From: Eledone cirrhosa | Lineage: Eukaryota > Mollusca > Cephalopoda > Octopoda > Eledonidae | Assembly: GCA_964016885.1 (NCBI GenBank) | Contig: OZ024743.1 | Coordinates: 10,158,939-10,222,938, forward strand | Direction of reading: 5' to 3' | Length of the DNA stretch: 64,000 nucleotides | Part shown: piece after piece, positions 21,678 through 32,990 of the stretch | Position numbering within the stretch: position 1 is the stretch's first letter | Layout of the letters: each line of letters starts with the position of its first letter | Translations under genes and position numbers: made by a program | The notes under the pieces: generated by a model | What the model was told of the DNA's origin: nothing | Databases searched by the model: none | The model's input: only the letters and a program-made list of their open reading frames with translations

Positions 21678-23990
21678 AATTTCAAAGCATATTACTTGAT
21701 GCTTTCGACAGTAAGGAAGAGCAATTAGAGTCGTACAATATAGAGGAACAGTGGGAATTCCTGAAAGCAAACCTGCTGACGGCGACAGACGAAGTCTGTG
21801 GCTGGAGGAGAGTAACATGGTGGTGGAACAGTAAGGTGAAGGAGTCAATTAAGGCCAAAAAGCAGGCTTGGAAAGTATGGCGGGATGGGGGAAGTAGAGA
21901 AGACTATCAAGTGGCCAGGAGGGAAGCTAGGAGACAAGTGTACTTCGAAAGAAGGGAAGCAGAGGAAAGAAAGTTCAAGCATGTTCTACAACGCGAGGAC
22001 CAAAAACGTGAGGTGTTCAGGATTGCTAGGCAATGTGTCAAGGAAAACCGTGATATTGTCGGGGAGAAGTGTGTACTTAATGATGAAGGCATACTTGCCA
22101 TCACTGACGCTGATAAGAAGGTAGCTTGGAAGAGTCACTACGAAAGGCTTCTAAATGAGGAGAATAAATGGGAGAAAGACAGTCTCCACCACATCGACCC
22201 AATAGAGGGACCAGCAGTGTTAGTCGAAGGTAGTATAATAAGTAAGGCAATCAAAGATATGAAGGCGGGTAAGGCGGCTGGGCCTTCGGAAATAGTTGCT
22301 GAGATGCTGAAAGCCTCTGGAACGGTGGTCTCCCGGATAGTAAACCAAGTCATACAGAATGGGGTTGTTCCGAAGGACTGGCGTAGCAGCATCATCATTA
22401 ACTGTTACAAGGGTAAGGGAGATGCCCTAGATAGGTGTAACTATAGAGGCATTAAATTAATCGACCAGGTCATGAAGGTCACGGAAAAAGTAATAGCGCA
22501 ACTAATCAGAGAGCGAATTGATCTAGATGAAATGCAGTTCGGGTTTGTGTCAGGCAAAAGTACCACAGACGCTCTTTTCATTGTACGACAACTACAGGAG
22601 AAGTACCTAGCTAAAAGTAAACCCCTATACTTAGCTTTTGTTGACTTGGAGAAAGCCTTCGACAGAGACCCCGTTCCATTATCTGGTGGGCTCTTAGAAA
22701 ACTAGGTGTTGACGAATGGCTTGTGAGAGCTATACAAGCCATGTATAAAGAAACAGTCAGCAAGGTTAGAATTAACAACGAATATAGTGAAGAGTTTAGC
22801 GTAAAAGTTGGCGTCCATCAGGGCTCTGTTCTTAGCCCCCTACTATTTATTATTGCCCTTCAGGCTATAACAGAGGAGTTCAAGACCGGCTGCCCATGGG
22901 AACTCCTATACGCAGATGATCTAACGCTCATAGCTGAATCAATGGCCGAGCTAGAGAAGAAATTCCAAACATGGAAGCACGGCCTAGAATCAAAAGACCT
23001 TAAAATTAACCTGGCTAAGACTAAAGTTCTAGTTTGTAGGAAAGAAAATAAGGCGCCGGTCCCTTCCGGGAAATGGCCATGCTCAGTGTGTAGGAAAGGC
23101 GTAGGTAGAAACTCTATTTTATGTCCCAAATGCAAAATATGGGTGCATAAAAGATGTAGTGGAATCACAGGTAAGCTAACTAAGAACATAGATTTTACAT
23201 GTGGCCGGTGCTCTGGTGCAATAAGTAGCAGCAAGTGCCCACAAAATACTAGCTCTTTCAATTGCGCAGAGGGTTCTATAGAAATAGTGGACAGCTTCCG
23301 TTACCTGGGCGACAAAATCAGCAGTGGGGGAGGGTGCTCTGAAAGTACAGTAGCTAGAGTCAGAACTGGTTGGAAAAAGTTCAGAGAGCTTAGACCACTA
23401 TTAGCCGCTAAAGGGTTCTCCCTAAGAATGAAAGGCAGATTGTATGATGCCTGCATATGAACAGCAATGTTGCATGGCAGTGAGACCTGGGCATTGTGTG
23501 CAGAGGATATACGCAGACTAGAGAGGAACGAAGCTTGCATGCTCCGCTGGATGTGTAATAGTAACATACGTGAACGGCAAAGCATAAGCGAACTAAGGAA
23601 AAAATTAGAAATAAGAGGGATCAGATGTTGTTTACCCGAGAGAAGGCTACGTTGGTATGGTCACGTGATGCACATGAAAGACGACAGCTGTAAAACAAAG
23701 TGCAGGGCAATAAAGATAGACGGTAGCTACAGAGTAGGCAGACCCAGAAAAACCTGGGACGAGCTGATTATTCTGACCTCACACATTTACACCTCTCCAA
23801 GACAATGTCACTGGACCGAGACCTTTGGCGGTACTCAGTAATAGAGAAGACCCGCCTTACCTAAATACAAAGTAAAACCTACTACAGCCAGTAGGCATCT
23901 CTAACAAAATACACCCCCGTCCCACCACCCCCATCCCATCCACACCGCCCCTTTCAATGTAAAGTTATGTTGGTGCCGCGCCATCGAGGC
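21678..23990 (+). mobile_element. RTE-like LINE, copy 2, truncated at both ends
   Basis: Nearly the same sequence as copy 1 from its base 6115 onward. It starts directly after (TA)n and stops inside the 3' UTR at about 23990 (GCGCCATCGAGGC). The tail and (GAT)n are missing, which is unusual for target-primed insertion and suggests a later deletion or replacement by the adjoining unknown DNA. Confidence 0.92.
21680..23841 (+). pseudogene. LINE reverse transcriptase, broken (copy 2)
   Basis: The frame is open from 21680 and matches the copy 1 protein, with these lesions: an 18-bp in-frame deletion after VCGW (about 21803); a 1-base deletion right after LEKAFDR (about 22669), which shifts the frame just past motif A; CGA to TGA at 23458-23460 (a CpG-type change); and a 1-base deletion near 23770 altering the C-terminus. 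Motif B, YADD, the PHD-like finger (about 23087-23217) and LHGSETWAL are all recognisable. Confidence 0.92.
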
Positions 23991-24640
23991 TTCTACTAAT
24001 TTTAGCTCTAGACCTCTACTAATTTTAGCTCTAGACCTAGCTATTGACCAGTTAATTTTATTGTTCATTTTTTGTCGATTCTATTAAATGATGAATAGCT
24101 CCTGTTTATTTTAACATGTCTATTGAGCACTCTTATTCGATATGTGTATTTCCACATTTTCCCGAATATTTTTTGCGGATATAGAGGTTATCTCCCTTGC
24201 TGAATTCCATGTGCGTATTTAGCCTGGGTTATGCCTTTTCATTCGTTCGGACAAAGGCTCGTTGAGGAAGTAAATTCCCGTCCGCTGGCATCTAGAAGTC
24301 TTATATATTTTTATGTGAGCTGATAGAGGGCAGTTTAAGGATTTACAGAAACCCAAGAAGCTAGATTCACCATCTTTCTAGCGGGTCCGGGTATGCTTTT
24401 TACATTCATTTGATTTATTGATTTATTGATTTTTTATCTGAGTGTCCCGAATCTTCCAGGTCGCAATTTTTCGGTCGTACGGTTGATTATAGACTTGTTC
24501 TATGTGTGACGGTATTTTAACGATAGTTATAGCTCTGATTTATCTGAATTATTGAGCCCTCTGCCGCTCATTTCGAATTTTCTTTATCGTGAACTCGTGC
24601 GCCGATTTTTCGATACTCGATTATTCTACTATATATATAT
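23991..24640. other. CpG-rich segment of unknown identity
   Basis: It begins with a 25-base tandem pair ('tctactaattttagctctag' twice) and has clearly more CpG than the AT-rich surroundings (clusters at 24160-24290 and 24440-24610). It ends at (TA)n. No ORF was recognised. A young insertion or part of an uncharacterised element is plausible. Confidence 0.5.
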
Positions 24641-25252
24641 ATATATATATAATCACTGTTAAATTTTCAAAGTATACAGTTTTGCACCAGCATGGAAAAA
24701 TAAAAAAGGGATGCAAAATGATGAATGATGATGATCTAATTACTGCAAAACCCAAAAGCTTCTCACAAAATCTGTTTTATTATATATATATGTGTGTATG
24801 TGGGTGTGTGAGTGTGTGTGTGTCTGTATATGTGTATGTGTGTGCATGCATTAGTGTGTGCATATGTGTATCTGAATGCAAGTATGTGTGTGTATGTCTG
24901 TGTCTGTATGTACATGTGTACATGTGTGTTTATAAAATATATATTATATTAATACAGAAATGGTGCTGTATTTTTCCTTTCTAACAAACCTATCATTCCA
25001 CTTCTTTTCAACACCTTTATCTCCATGGATTTAATTATTGGCTTTTCTCTTGTTTCCCTTCAAGTTGAACACTCCTCTTCTTTCAGCTGAATTTATTGTG
25101 TAATTTTTCAATGTCTACCATAAACCAATTTCGTTCATATCACTATGGTTTGCTTCCATGTCTTGAATTTGCTTTTGCTCTTTCATCATGTAGAAATGTC
25201 ACTTTACATATTTATGTATACATCTCTCTCTCTCTCTGTATATATATATATA
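24641..25252. other. Microsatellites and non-coding sequence
   Basis: (TA)n at 24631-24651 and an imperfect TG-rich tract at 24780-24940. The 131-aa and 69-aa open frames here are low-complexity. Confidence 0.6.
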
Positions 25253-28200
25253 TCATCATCATCATCACCGTTTTACGTCCGTTCTTCCATGCTAGTATGG
25301 GTTAGACGGGTTGTCCTGTTGTGAGCAGTGTCTGGTCGGCTGACCATGCTTTGCTCATACAGGAACAGATTTTGGCTTGATTTCTACAGCTGGATGCCCT
25401 TCCTAACACCAACCTCATTTACAGTGAGTGCTGGGTACTTTTTTCCGTGGCGCCTACACGTCCACTTTACAGTGTGGGATGGGTGCTTTTTTGCCGTGGT
25501 ACCTCCACGACCACTTTGCAGTGGGAGGGTGTGGGGCATATTGTCTATATGATTCAGCTTCGGCTTGTACCCATGGGAGGTCGGGTACTCTGTATTACTG
25601 AGTGACGCCAGAGGTCACAGTCGTGTGTCATCGCCTTTGAGAGGTGTAATTGGGTAAGGTCGGCTTTTATCACCTCATCCCAGGTCTTCTTGGGTCTCCC
25701 TACTCCGCGGTTTCCATTGACTTCTAGTGCTCTGCACCTTTTTATGCAGCTGTCATCCTTCATACGTATCACATGTCAACACCTCTTCTGCACACAGCAT
25801 TTGATTCCTCTTATGCTCAGTCTCTCTCTCAATTCATTTATGCTTTGCCGTTCGCGTATATTACTATTACACATCCATCGGAGCATGCAGGCTTCGTTTC
25901 TTTCTAATCTACGTAAGTCTTCCATCTTCAGCGCCCAGGTCTCACTACCATGTAACATTGCTGTTCGTATACACGCATCATACAGTCTGCCTTTCATTTT
26001 GAGGGAGAAGCCTTTTGCAGCTAGCCGTGGCAGTAGCTCCCTGAACTTCTTCCATCCCGTTCTTACCCTAGTTATTGTACTTTCTGAACACCCACCTCCG
26101 CTGCTAATTCGGTCACCTAGGTAGCAGAAGCTGTCTACTGTTTCTACAGAGCCCTCTCAGAGTTTGGTGGTACTCGTTTCCATGGCTGTTTGCTGCTTGC
26201 TGTCCCAGTACAGCTGCTACATGTGAAGCCTACATTCTTAATTAAGCTTCCTGAGATCCCGCTACATCTCTTGTGTACCCATTGTTTGCATTTGGGGCAG
26301 AGAATGGAGTTCCTACCTACACCTTTCCTACATACTGAGCAAGGCCATTTCCCTGAGGGGATCTGGGTTCTGTTTTCTCGTCTACTTACAAGGACCTTAG
26401 TTTTTGTCATGTTGACTTTGAGACCCTTGCTTTCTACTCCCTGCTTCCAAGTTTGGAATTTCTTCTCTAGTTCTACCATAGATTCAGCTGTAAGTGCGAG
26501 GTCATCAGTATACAGGAGTTCCCATGGGCATCCGGTTTTAAACTCCTCCATTATTGCCTGCAGGACTATGATGAACAGGAGAGGGCTAAGAACAGAGCCC
26601 TGGTGGACACCAACCTGTACGCTAAATTCCTCGCTATACTCATTGCTAATCCTAACTTTACTGACTGCTCCCCTATACATGGCTTGTACAGCTTTTACAA
26701 GCCATTCATCTACTCCTAGTTTTCTAAGAGCCCACCAGATTACAGCATGTGGAACTCTGTCAAAGGATTTCTCGAGATCGACGAATGCCAGGTAGAGTGG
26801 CTTACTTTTAGCTAGGTACTTTTCCTGTAACTGCCTCACAAGGAAGAGGGCATCAGTGGTGCCTCTTCCTGGTACAAACCCAAATTGCATCTCATCTAGT
26901 TTCACCCGGTCCCTAATCAACTGTGCTATAACTCTTTCTGTTACTTTCATGACCTGGTCCATCAGCTTTATACCTCTATAGTTTCCTCTATCTAGTGCAT
27001 CGCCTTTACCTTTGTAGCAGTTGACAATGATGCTACTGCACCAATCTTTTGGTATGACACCTTCTAGTATTACCTGGTTAACAATACGTGTGGTTATAGT
27101 GTGACCTACAGACCCAGATGCCTTCAGCATCTCGGCAGCTATACCCGATGGACCGGTTGCCTTCCCCATCTTCATATCTTTGATTGCCTTACTTACTATG
27201 CTGCTGCTCACTTGTACTGCTGGCCCCTCTATAGGGTCTACTTGGGGTAGGGTTTCTTCTTCCCATGCATTCTCCTCATTTAGTAATCTATCATAATGAC
27301 TCTTCCATGCATCTTTCTTCTCAGCACTTGTGAGGGCAAGCTCACCTTTATCATTCCGGATACACTTCTCTCCAATGACATCACAATTCTCTCTGACACA
27401 CTGCTTCGCAATCTTGAACACCTCCTGTTTTTGGTCCTCTCGTTGCAAAACATGCTTGAATTTTCTATCCTCTGCTTCCCTCCTAGCTAAGTATACTTGT
27501 CGCCTAGCTTCCTCTTGGTCTCTATGTAATGTACCCTGCTCTCCCCATTCTTCCATTCTTTCCATGCCTGTCTCTTGGCCTTAACTGCCTCATCTACCTT
27601 ATTGTTCCACCACCAAGTCACTCTCCTCCTGCTTGTGGTCTTACTCCAGCCACATACCTCATCCGTCGCCTCTAGTAAGTTATTTTTTAGGAACTCCCAG
27701 TGCTCTCCTACATTGAATGTCTCTATCTGTTCTTCTCTACTGTCGTAGGCGTTGAGTAAAATATCTCTAAATATGTTACTGGTTGAGGGGTCTTTCAGCT
27801 TCCAGATCTTTCTTCTCCAGGTTCATCTAGTTCTGACTGTGAGGTCGCTGGCAACTAAGCTATGTTGGCAGTTACATTCCTCACTAGGGAAGGCTTTTGT
27901 GTTTACGACCGTCCATCTGTCACATCCTCTGATGATGATAAAATCTATCTGACTAGAATGCTCCCCTGATCTATAGGTGATCAGGTGGTTGTCGGGTTTT
28001 TTGAAGTTTGTGTTACATATCGACATGTCATTGGCGTCGCAGAATTCTAGAAGTCTGAATCCTTCTTCATTTCTTGTGCCAACCTCATGGCCTCCATGAA
28101 CTCTATTGAAGCCGTCACAGTGTTTACCTATGTGTCCGTTAAAATCTCCTGCGATGATTAGGAAGTCATTGTCGTTTGTTAGAGCACTAGTGTGCATTAG

Positions 28201-28539
28201 GGACTCGTAAAATCTATCCTTAAGTTCGTCTGGCAACCCCGATTGGGGTGCGTAGGCTGATATTATTGTGGTAATTGTTTTATTCAGGACTAGTCTGAGT
28301 TTAATGATTCTTGCATTTACCCTGTACACTGAGATTACTTTATCTACCCACTTGTCAGCTAGTAGTATACCTACACCACCCATCCCATCGTCATTTCCCA
28401 CTCAGAAAAATTTGTAGCACTGACTTTTTCCTACAAGGACTCTAGCAGACTCTCCTCTCCATCTAGTCTCTTGCACACAGCATACATCAATTTCTTTTCG
28501 CTCTAGCATTTCTACGATTTCTCCTGCTCTTCCTTTCAT
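25253..28539 (-). mobile_element. RTE-like LINE, copy 3, with endonuclease domain
   Basis: The longest copy. Reading from 28539 down: endonuclease, RT, PHD-like finger, C-terminal domain, a 3' UTR with 'gcacccagc' modules, and a (GAT)n end at 25253-25265. It is a different subfamily from copies 1 and 2; its UTR is closer to the SINE family A tail than theirs. The first ATG at 28539 lies 1 base from a (TA)n array, so no 5' UTR is visible. Confidence 0.9.
25554..28539 (-). pseudogene. LINE endonuclease-reverse transcriptase, broken (copy 3)
   Basis: The N-terminus MKGRAGEIVEMLERKEID, then CCVQETRWRG, begins an AP-type endonuclease; further blocks are GGVGILLADKWV, SAYAPQSG, GDFNGHIG and SQIDFIIIRG. 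Lesions: TGA at codon 46 (28402-28404); TGA at about 27823 with loss of several residues before RRKIWKLKD; a frame shift near 27530; a frame shift near 26150; and a small deletion near 25775 removing LRWYG. RT motifs are visible: FVDLEKSFD (motif A, Ala to Ser), GVHQGSVLSPLL, YTDD in place of YADD, and the C4HC3 finger. The YTDD change alters the catalytic box. Confidence 0.9.
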
Positions 28540-28563
28540 TTATATATATATATATATATATAT
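28540..28563. repeat. (TA)n microsatellite at LINE copy 3 5' end
   Basis: About 12 TA units abut the ATG of the minus-strand LINE. Confidence 0.95.
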
Positions 28564-28698
28564 GTAGATAAATCTACCAAAAGTTTACGTTAGTGTCCAA
28601 TGCGTATGAAGAACTCAATGTAATCCGGATATCATGGAAAGAAGAAATGCATTCAAAAATCACTTTCGGTGAAAGATAAACGGAATACAGAGTCAAGA

Positions 28699-28980
28699 TA
28701 AAATATTAAAAAAAATAATGAATAAAACAATGAAACAGTTCCTTATATTAAACAAAAAAAGTTCATTATTTAACGATCGTTTCTAGGACATAAGACGGCA
28801 TATGTATGTGTTGGTATGTATATTCTATTTGATAGTTTGTATAATTTTGTATAATTTTGTACATAGATCTTTTGAATATGCATGCCAATTCTAACACATA
28901 TATGTCCTAGAAACGATCGTTAAATAATGAACTTTTTTTGTTTAATAAAAGGAACTGTTTCATTGTTTTATTCATTATTT

Positions 28981-28995
<15 letters not shown>
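28699..28995. mobile_element. Inverted-repeat element with ~90-bp arms
   Basis: The left arm 28699-28795 and right arm 28897-28995 are reverse complements, with 'cgatcgttaaataatgaact' in the right arm. A third copy of one arm lies at 30719-30795. The right arm runs into a ~480-bp TA-rich array. The centre (28796-28896) has no coding content. It is either a TIR element or a fold-back of a terminal repeat. Confidence 0.7.
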
Positions 28996-29480
<485 letters not shown>

Positions 29481-29520
29481 AAATAAACAAAGAAGCCTTC
29501 AATACATCAAAAATCTTTAT

Positions 29521-29565
29521 TTGCTGACAGTGTTTCGTCCCATTAACCAGGACTCATTAGAGCAA
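29521..29565 (-). ncRNA. Hammerhead-like ribozyme, one core base changed
   Basis: Minus strand. Stem I: TTGCT (complement of 29561-29565) with AGCAA (29521-29525). The core is CTAATGA instead of CTGATGA (29554-29560). Stem II: GTCC/GGAC, 4 perfect pairs, with an 8-9 nt loop. GAA at 29534-29536. Stem III: ACA/TGT (29531-29533 with 29527-29529). Cleavage-site C at 29526 (GTC). The G5 to A change would be expected to impair activity. The region around it reads like a PLE terminal repeat. Confidence 0.6.
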
Positions 29566-30718
29566 GGAAAAAGACAAGAGGTATTAACGGCCAGAACAGG
29601 CCAAAACTCAGAAGAACATGGAATGGATATTTACGAAAATTTGGGAGAATTATCATGGAAAGACATGCTAAACCTAATATGGTGCATTTGTAAATATAGG
29701 CTATAGGGCAATAGAGCAAGCAAGACATTAAACATTAAACAAACCCACGTTAAAAGTACAATATAAGTTTAATACTTGAAATACAACATAGTAATACAAT
29801 GTGAGAATTATAATACAATATACAATACCATACAATAGATAATACAGAAATAAAACTTAATATATATATATATATATATCCACACTCACTCTGACACATA
29901 TATATACACATTTACACATACACATAATAACACAAATATAAATATAAATATAAGCATTATAATCACCCTGACGGTGTGATTAAACAATACCAAAATCAAT
30001 GAAAATAATATATTGACATTAAAAAAATATATAAAAATACATCCTATGTATCATTTACAGTCAACAAATTGTGTATAAAAGCATAATGTATTTCACAGGG
30101 TAAAAAAATAATAATACCATATAATATTTAAAAGTGTGGTGAAAAAAAAAATATATATATAAATAAATATATATAATAGACAATAAATATACGGAGATAT
30201 AGGCAGTTCAAATCCATATAATATTACATATCAGTATTTCAATACCGGACACATACTTATAATTCAATTACATATAACACAATATAATATATTAATATTA
30301 ATATTTCAATAGCAGACACACAATATCATGGGAAAAAGCTTAAGCCATATTTACACGGTGAGTTCAAGGACACGAGTGACAGATGAAAGGAAAGACAGAC
30401 AGCATGTGGTAGTAAAGTAAAATGAAAACAAAAACAAAAGTAAACACAGACACAAATTCACGTAGGCGCATCAAACCGTGAGGTGAAACTAGAAGATACT
30501 ACTAATCTAAACCAAAAAATTGAATTGAAACCCTTATTAATTTAATTAATCTTATAATAGTTGAATAAACATTACGGGTCACTTCATATGGAATAAAATT
30601 TAAGTCATCAATGCGGATATAGATCAAGATATTTCAATAAATGAGCTAATACGACGAGTGTGTTTAACTCCAATGCACTCAAGTATTCTAATCTTATATA
30701 TATATATATATATATATG
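29566..30718. other. AT-rich sequence beside hammerhead motif, no ORF
   Basis: Rich in short A/T words ('aatacaatat', 'atataaat'), with (TA)n at 29862-29879 and 30697-30718. It may be the non-coding part of the same retroelement, but nothing proves it. Confidence 0.35.
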
Positions 30719-30795
30719 TAGAAACGATCGTTAAATAATGAACTTTTTTTGTTTAATATAAGGAATTGTTTATTCATTATTTGTTTAATATTTTA
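30719..30795 (+). repeat. Solo copy of the 28699-28995 arm
   Basis: Matches the right arm at 28910-28995 ('gaaacgatcgttaaataatg' onward), flanked by (TA)n on both sides. Confidence 0.85.
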
Positions 30796-30894
30796 TATAT
30801 ATATATATATATATATAGATATTGAAATTTCAGTTGGAAACAGAAAAGGTCATAGAAATGAAGAGTGCTCTATGTAAGTATCAGAGCAAAATTC

Positions 30895-30929
<35 letters not shown>

Positions 30930-30973
30930 TGACGAAACATAAGTCAATTGCATGAACTCATAATCCTTTATTT

Positions 30974-31029
30974 ACTGCTATATATATATTTCGATGATAG
31001 CCATTGAGGCTATGACCTCATCAGGCAGT
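30974..31029 (-). ncRNA. Hammerhead-like ribozyme with (AT)5 as stem III
   Basis: Minus strand. Stem I: ACTGC (31025-31029) with GCAGT (30974-30978). Core CTGATGA (31018-31024) is intact. Stem II: GGTCATAGCC with GGCTATCATC, 10 positions with one C-C mismatch and one G-T pair, and a 5-nt loop. GAA at 30990-30992. Stem III region (AT)5 at 30980-30989. Candidate cleavage after A at 30979. All conserved core bases are present; stem III is a self-complementary dinucleotide run. Confidence 0.65.
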
Positions 31030-31090
31030 TAGTCAGTTCTTAGATATGCCAACTCTGTGTTTATAGTGTTGATGGTATCAGAGCCTTGGG

Positions 31091-31106
<16 letters not shown>

Positions 31107-31182
<76 letters not shown>
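31107..31182. repeat. (TA)n microsatellite
   Basis: About 38 perfect TA units after a short CA run. Confidence 0.97.
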
Positions 31183-31184
<2 letters not shown>

Positions 31185-31263
31185 TATCCGGATGACTTCC
31201 AAAAACAATGGTTGCATTTTAATAGGGTACGTCAAAGCTTATTTGTAAAACTGTTATATATTG

Positions 31264-31328
31264 TATTTTGTCTGATGAAGGCATACCATAATTTAATTTG
31301 GTATCCCTGAAATATGTATAATGAAATA
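31264..31328 (+). ncRNA. Hammerhead-like ribozyme, intact core
   Basis: Stem I: 31264-31271 (TATTTTGT) with 31321-31328 (ATGAAATA), 8 contiguous pairs including two G-U. Core CTGATGA at 31272-31278. Stem II: 31279-31288 with 31299-31308, 9 of 10 paired (one C-C). GAA at 31309-31311. Stem III: ATAT/GTAT with no loop (31312-31319), a form that could act as a dimer. Cleavage would follow A31320. It is part of a repeat with a decayed copy at 42031-42160. Confidence 0.7.
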
Positions 31329-31367
31329 AATATGGTTTTATAAATATAGTTTCCATTTATTAATATC

Positions 31368-31412
<45 letters not shown>

Positions 31413-31558
31413 CATCTATATATATATATATATATATAGATATATATATATAAATATAAATATATAGATATATGTATATATCTATATATATATATATAAA
31501 TATGAAGATATATATATATATAAATGTATTTATATAAATATGAAGATATATATATATA
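31368..31558. repeat. (TA)n-rich microsatellite, interrupted
   Basis: TA arrays with 'aatatgaagatatata' and similar interruptions. Confidence 0.95.
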
Positions 31559-31621
31559 TTTCGTTTCTGAATTTGTTTAGCAAGATTCTTATTGGCAACA
31601 TGACCCTCCCAAAGCATAACA

Positions 31622-31685
31622 GCCGTTTCGACAGCTATTTCTTGACTAAAGTGAACTTTAGTCAAGAAATAGCTGTCGAAATGGC
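31622..31685. repeat. Fold-back palindrome, 31-bp arms
   Basis: Arms 31622-31652 and 31655-31685 are reverse complements with one or two mismatches around a 2-base centre. On the minus strand the left arm continues outwards into unique sequence, while the right arm continues into the shared repeat at 31740-31800. The arms contain GTCGAAA but no CTGATGA core. Confidence 0.8.
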
Positions 31686-31739
31686 TTGAGTTCTGCCATT
31701 GTGGTCATACTTTCTCCTATTACCCACTCTACTACCCTA

Positions 31740-31797
31740 AGTATTGAGTACTCTGGTGCGTTATGGTCCATTTGGTTCCTTGCCACAACTCCTTCGT

Positions 31798-31800
<3 letters not shown>
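31740..31800 (+). repeat. Repeat fragment shared with 15840-15895
   Basis: Same block as at 15840, again running into (TA)n. Confidence 0.7.
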
Positions 31801-31829
<29 letters not shown>

Positions 31830-31837
31830 CATATATA

Positions 31838-31875
<38 letters not shown>
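31797..31875. repeat. (TA)n microsatellite
   Basis: TA arrays with 'acat' and 'tgtg' interruptions. Confidence 0.95.
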
Positions 31876-31877
<2 letters not shown>

Positions 31878-31939
31878 TGTGTATGCCTGCATATGTACCT
31901 ATTTTACTGCTATAGTTACCAAGTCTGAAACTTAATATT

Positions 31940-32990
<1,051 letters not shown>

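Noticed and set aside
26190..26795. 201-aa plus-strand frame
   Set aside because: It is antisense to the minus-strand RT of LINE copy 3.
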